From CAYLJJ01 sp964384025 (GTDB lineage Bacteria; Myxococcota_A; Bradymonadia; UBA7976; UBA1532), in the NCBI GenBank assembly GCA_964384025.1, contig CAYLJJ010000004.1, forward strand, positions 74,864-138,863: a stretch of 64,000 nt of DNA, in the 5' to 3' direction. The stretch's first letter is position 1; each line of letters starts with the position of its first letter. Position numbers and translations under genes: made by a program. Below are positions 60,492 through 64,000 of this stretch, in pieces. The notes under the pieces were generated by a model. The model was not told the origin of the DNA. It saw only the letters and a list, made by a program, of their open reading frames with translations, and ran no database searches.

Positions 60492-61741
60492 CGGGGCTGT
60501 TCACAGATGCCGGGTCCTGGGCAAGACTTTTCGGGATTATAGCTACAGTCCCAGTCCGCACAATCCTTGAAACCATCCTGATCGTTATCGATATCGTCGG
60601 CGCAGGTGTCTCGACAGATCGAGCGAACTCCATTTACGGAACAGTAGAAGGCGCAGGCACCATCGCCACAACCCTGAACACAGGGATCATCACAGCTCTC
60701 TGGATCGACGACAGCAGCAGCGCTCTCCTGACAGGCCATCTTGACGCTCTCATCATCACTTCGGGTGCAGGAGTAATCGGCGCAATCTGTATAGCCATTG
60801 CCATCGTTGTCGATGCCGTCGGAGCATTTGACATAACTGGCCTCAGCCTGAGCCTGACAGTAAGCCACCGCCTCTTCGCTGGCTCCGCGATCTGCACGAG
60901 AGCAGGAGTAGTCGGCGCAATCCGTAAAGTTGTTACCGTCGTTATCGATCCCATCACTACACTCCTCTAGAGTGGACTCCGCTCCAACCTCGCCTCCATT
61001 ACAGTGCTCTAGGGCCTCTTGGCTCGCACCATTATCGACTTTAAAACAGCTCCAGTCAGCGCAGTCGGTATAACCATCCCCATCATTATCCTGACCATCT
61101 TGACATTCGGGACCGCTGCGCTCCTCATCCTTAAAGCAGAACTCGATCGCCTCGGGGCTGGCTCCCTCATCGGTTCGGGTACAGTTCCAGTCATCACAAT
61201 CAACGCGGCTGTCTCCATCGTTGTCCTGTCCATCTTGACACTCCGCGAGGCTGCTCTCTTGTCCCTGTTTGAGCTGTTGCCCCTGAGGCAGGCTCATCGG
61301 CAAACGCTTCTCATCACAGACGGTGACAAACATCCCCTTGCTACAGCCAAAGTCACCACAGTCTGTAAAGCCATTGCCATCATTGTCGATACCGTCGGAG
61401 CAAGCGGCGTTGGTGAACTCCCGAGTGCAGCACAGCTCCTGGATGAGTTGGCATTTGCGATCACCACAGTCGAAGTTGCCATCATCATCGTTGTCCACCT
61501 TATCGCGGCAGAGAGCGTAGCTGTCCTCTGCTTCCAGATCCCCCTCATTGATGAAGGGACCGCAGAGAGTAGACTTAGCGAGGCAGACAGGATCATCACA
61601 GTCGATGAAGCCATCTTCATCATTATCGAGGCCGTCTGAGCACTCCTCATCGCTGGACTCGTAACCTGCGAGGGGATAGAGAGGTCGATTGAAGTCGCAG
61701 CTCCAGACAAGGAGAAGAGGCAGAAGAGTGAACAAGCGCAT
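60488..61741 (-). CDS. Lipoprotein made of eight metal-binding loops
   Basis: About 417 aa from the ATG at 61741, which gives a signal peptide and Cys (LLPLLLVWSC) and shares one base with the upstream nuclease stop (TGATG). The mature protein is almost only eight loops of the pattern CxDGxDNDxDGxxDCxDxxC, such as CSDGIDNDGNGYTDCADYSC, separated by spacers of about 15 to 35 residues. A Cys-rich stretch (DPCVQGCGDGACAFYC) precedes the last loop. Asp/Asn spacing resembles thrombospondin-type-3 or EF-hand-like calcium sites, here disulfide-framed. It is coupled to a nuclease upstream and a barrel downstream. Confidence 0.88.
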   Translation of the reverse strand: MRLFTLLPLLLVWSCDFNRPLYPLAGYESSDEECSDGLDNDEDGFIDCDDPVCLAKSTLCGPFINEGDLEAEDSYALCRDKVDNDDDGNFDCGDRKCQLIQELCCTREFTNAACSDGIDNDGNGFTDCGDFGCSKGMFVTVCDEKRLPMSLPQGQQLKQGQESSLAECQDGQDNDGDSRVDCDDWNCTRTDEGASPEAIEFCFKDEERSGPECQDGQDNDGDGYTDCADWSCFKVDNGASQEALEHCNGGEVGAESTLEECSDGIDNDGNNFTDCADYSCSRADRGASEEAVAYCQAQAEASYVKCSDGIDNDGNGYTDCADYSCTRSDDESVKMACQESAAAVVDPESCDDPCVQGCGDGACAFYCSVNGVRSICRDTCADDIDNDQDGFKDCADWDCSYNPEKSCPGPGICEQPR

Positions 61742-62685
61742 CAGAGACAACTCGCCCTTCGATTTCCAAATCGGCGTCGATAGTTGGTATAGACCATGCA
61801 AGTTTGGATATCGGCATCTGCAGCCATAAACCAGCCCATATTCTTCATCTCTTTGAGAGCCAACTCAAAGTCAAAGCGATGCGACTCCTTCAGGAAGCCA
61901 TCCTTTCCAACCGAGATACTTTCTCCCGATTTAAAGGTCTTAAGGAGGGCGCTGAGGCGATTATCATCATAATCACGCATATATTCGATGGTCTGTGGCT
62001 GCATATGGAGACGCTGCACTAAGCGAGTCCAGCGATCCTCCGCGCTGGGTTTCCAGCAGACCTTCTGGCACTCTTTATACTCCTCGCGGTGAGGCCATTT
62101 ATGAGAGTGACCATCAACAGAGGAGACCAAGCGGTTATAAGCGGGCTTATCTCCGGGGCGCTCATCGATGGAGTGCAACGAGGTGAGGACAAACTCTGGG
62201 ACTCCGTGAGACCAGATGCCTCGTCGAGCTTTGATCGCCTCTCGCTGAGCGATGATCAGCTCAGAATCCCCGGGGTAGGCCCAGATATTGAGGACATGGG
62301 CCAGACCCTTACGGATCTGGTCTTCGGCCAAATCAGGACACCACCAGAGGGTTCGTCCATAGGTGTCTTTACTCAGATCTGAAATGCAACGCCAAGTTCC
62401 TTTGCGGGCGTTCATGGTGCCCATCTTGGCTAGGACCTTGAGTTCTTTCTCGGTCCAATCTCCCCAAGAGTGAACTTTTCCATAACTCTCCAGGGTGTTG
62501 AAGCCACTCAGGCGTGCTCGTGTCCCGGTGAACTTTCCAGAGAGGACCTTAAAGCTGTCTCCATCATTGAAGAAGACGGGGGAGGGGACTCCATTGAGAT
62601 AGACTGTGCTCGCAGGCTCAGCCTCCACAGGCCCAGCCAGGAGGAGGAGCCCGAGGAGATAGGTCAGGGATATTCTAGATTGCAA
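61741..62685 (-). CDS. Secreted staphylococcal-nuclease-like protein
   Basis: A 314-aa protein with signal peptide (about 1-22) and an SNase/TNase domain (about 26-165). Asp43 (in DGDSF), Arg58, Thr64, Glu66 and Arg111 match Asp21, Arg35, Thr41, Glu43 and Arg87 of staphylococcal nuclease. The calcium ligand Asp40 is Asn63 here. RRGIWSH closes the domain as in the family. The extra C-terminal 145 residues, with Cys pairs, are unknown. The start is TTG at 62685 with AAGGAGGG 6 bp upstream. It should cleave DNA or RNA outside the cytoplasm, with calcium. Confidence 0.85.
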   Translation of the reverse strand: MQSRISLTYLLGLLLLAGPVEAEPASTVYLNGVPSPVFFNDGDSFKVLSGKFTGTRARLSGFNTLESYGKVHSWGDWTEKELKVLAKMGTMNARKGTWRCISDLSKDTYGRTLWWCPDLAEDQIRKGLAHVLNIWAYPGDSELIIAQREAIKARRGIWSHGVPEFVLTSLHSIDERPGDKPAYNRLVSSVDGHSHKWPHREEYKECQKVCWKPSAEDRWTRLVQRLHMQPQTIEYMRDYDDNRLSALLKTFKSGESISVGKDGFLKESHRFDFELALKEMKNMGWFMAADADIQTCMVYTNYRRRFGNRRASCL

Positions 62686-62907
62686 GGCAACCCTCCTTCT
62701 TCATCTCGGCGGGAGGATGCACATTTTGCTCTTCGTTTACCAGCCTGTGGAGAGAGAAGCATAAAATCGCTGTGGGGCTCAGAGGGGGTGACAGATTTAA
62801 GGGCAAACCTGCGTTGCGAGGACCTCAAAGGAATGCTAACTTCGGGCCGTTTTTTTACCCCTGAGCAGAGAACACCTCTCGCTCTTGTCTGACAGGAGGG
62901 ATCCTCC

Positions 62908-64000
62908 TTGACCCGATTTGTCGACCAGCTCCTGGGAGACCGCTATCGCCTCATCCAGCCCCTGGGGCAGGGCAAAGTGGGCGAGGTCTACCGTGCGGAG
63001 GACACTCAAAAGGAGCAGCCGGTCGCGGTCAAAATCTTTGCTCCCTTTGTTGAAAGTGGTTCTGAGAGCGCCAACCAGATGTTGGCAGATGCTCAACAGG
63101 CCACAGGGCTTTATCACAACGGCCTCCTCCCTATCCTGGAAGTGGGTATTCATGAGGGGCAGATCTTCTTAGTAGAACCTCTGCTTGAGAGCCAAAGTCT
63201 GGCGAATATCTTAAAGAACGAGGGGCCACTCTCCAGCACCCTGGTTGCTCGTCTGGCTTTAGAGCTGCTGCACCACCTGCAAATTCTCCACGGGAATGGG
63301 CTGTTTCATCTCAACTTAACCCCCGAAAATATTTTCTTGGTCCCAGATGCTTTAGGCCCTCGGAGAGGGGTCCTCTCAGGGGTTGGCGTACATCACCTCT
63401 TAGCCTTTAGCTCTGCCCCAAGTAAGTCTCAGGGGGAGTGTCGTGCTCATGGAGAGTATATCGCTCCAGAGATCATCCGGGGACGCGGCTTAGATGAGCG
63501 TACTGACCTCTATCTCTTGGGTGTGCTTCTTTATGAGATGCTCACCGGACGCCCACCCTTCCCTGGCAGCAATTTTAATCGAACTGCGCGGCGTCACTAT
63601 CTAGAGAAACCCATTCGACCTCAACTTTTTAGACCCCAGGCGCAGATCCCCGAATTTTTGGATCTTTTTGTGATGCGCTGTTTGGAGAAGTCTCCCAACC
63701 GCAGGTTTAAGAATGCAGAGCTTGCGGCTCGAGAGCTGGAACCTCTGATGGAGCTTCCTCTCTCTGAAGAGTCTGCCCTGGCTCAACAGGGAGCAATATC
63801 GGAGGAGCCGCAGGGACTCGAGAGGGCGTCTAAGCTTGAGGGGCTATTGGAGTCTGAGCCTGAGAAGGCGCCTGAGCTTAAGGAGGCATTGGAGTCTGAG
63901 CCTGAGGAAACATCGGAGTCTGAGCCTGAGGGGACACCAGAGCTTGAGCCTGAGTCTGAGGAGAAACCAGAGCCTGAGTCTGAGGAGAAACCAGAGCCTG
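62908..64000 (+). CDS. Ser/Thr pseudokinase, partial (continues past the window)
   Basis: An open frame of 364 codons to the window edge. The TTG at 62908 has AGGAGGG 7 bp upstream. The fold is kinase-like: LGQGKVGEVYRAED (22-35), Lys42 in VAVK, YIAPE (184-188), and the DLYLLGVLLYEMLTGRPPF helix. Catalytic parts are lost. The HRD loop reads HLNLTPEN with Asn136 in place of the catalytic Asp, and DFG reads GVG (158-160). It should not transfer phosphate and is probably a scaffold or ATP-binding sensor. After about residue 265 it becomes an acidic Glu/Ser/Pro repeat region. Confidence 0.9.
   Translation, partial: MTRFVDQLLGDRYRLIQPLGQGKVGEVYRAEDTQKEQPVAVKIFAPFVESGSESANQMLADAQQATGLYHNGLLPILEVGIHEGQIFLVEPLLESQSLANILKNEGPLSSTLVARLALELLHHLQILHGNGLFHLNLTPENIFLVPDALGPRRGVLSGVGVHHLLAFSSAPSKSQGECRAHGEYIAPEIIRGRGLDERTDLYLLGVLLYEMLTGRPPFPGSNFNRTARRHYLEKPIRPQLFRPQAQIPEFLDLFVMRCLEKSPNRRFKNAELAARELEPLMELPLSEESALAQQGAISEEPQGLERASKLEGLLESEPEKAPELKEALESEPEETSESEPEGTPELEPESEEKPEPESEEKPEP
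63889..64000 (+). repeat. Acidic coding repeats at the pseudokinase tail
   Basis: Repeats built from GAGTCTGAGCCTGAG-type units encode Glu/Ser/Pro runs. Two exact 24-bp copies (63949-63972, 63973-63996) encode PESEEKPE, and a third begins at 63997. The array runs off the window, so its full length is unknown. Confidence 0.8.

Overview
This window looks like a scaffold from an uncultured or draft-assembled deltaproteobacterial-type bacterium, most likely Myxococcota or a close relative such as Bradymonadia. The evidence is indirect: several secreted proteins with MopE-type metal-binding loops (CDGxDNDCDG), four Hanks-type Ser/Thr kinase or pseudokinase genes, an FHA-sigma54 activator, many TPR lipoproteins, moderately high GC, and frequent TTG and GTG starts. 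A run of exactly 100 N (44063-44162) marks an assembly gap. No rRNA, CRISPR array, insertion sequence or phage gene was seen, and there is one tRNA (Gly, GCC).

Layout. 0.3-7.8 kb: a lipoprotein, then a tightly overlapping operon of a PEGA-type Ser/Thr kinase, a TPR membrane protein, two ArsA/Get3-like ATPases, a TPR lipoprotein and ruvX. 7.8-10.4 kb: a Cys-rich lipoprotein facing away from an unknown exported protein. 10.6-12.4 kb: an ArsR-type regulator, two bacterial microcompartment vertex (BMC-P) genes and a class II aldolase with a C-terminal extension. 12.9-15.0 kb: lytic transglycosylase, pgsA, tRNA-Gly with a terminator, and a glycosyltransferase. 15.3-23.5 kb: polA, a GAF histidine kinase, a lipoprotein, a 2,4-dienoyl-CoA-reductase-like enzyme and rpoZ. 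23.5-26.8 kb: a FliJ-like gene converging on flhF-flhG-fliA. 26.9-31.1 kb: priA overlapping a second Ser/Thr kinase. 31.2-41.5 kb: lipoproteins, a flippase, an EF-hand-type protein, a TPR/beta-barrel protein, and a TPR protein-kinase-FHA-sigma54 activator operon. 41.7-45.0 kb: a giant MopE-like protein split by the assembly gap. 45.1-52.1 kb: PilZ or PilZ-like proteins, creD and an IPT/TIG lipoprotein. 52.3-58.8 kb: pyruvate:ferredoxin oxidoreductase (nifJ), a CAP-like lipoprotein and a rhomboid protease. 58.9-62.7 kb: an overlapping three-gene operon for a secreted nuclease, a lipoprotein with eight metal-binding loops and an outer-membrane barrel with three such loops. 62.9 kb to the end: a pseudokinase that runs off the window.

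How the parts work together. Signalling is dominated by transmembrane Ser/Thr kinases whose outer parts carry PEGA, TPR or HEAT-like repeats. One kinase is transcriptionally joined to a phosphothreonine-reading (FHA) sigma54 activator. The two-BMC-P plus aldolase cluster looks like a satellite locus of a microcompartment whose hexamer shell genes and aldehyde dehydrogenase lie elsewhere. The nuclease, loop lipoprotein and loop barrel operon is the best candidate for an undescribed cell-surface system. The giant MopE-like gene can be shown from sequence alone to be one gene: a 195-bp tandem repeat predicts that the 100-N gap is really 62 bp, and that length independently restores the reading frame.
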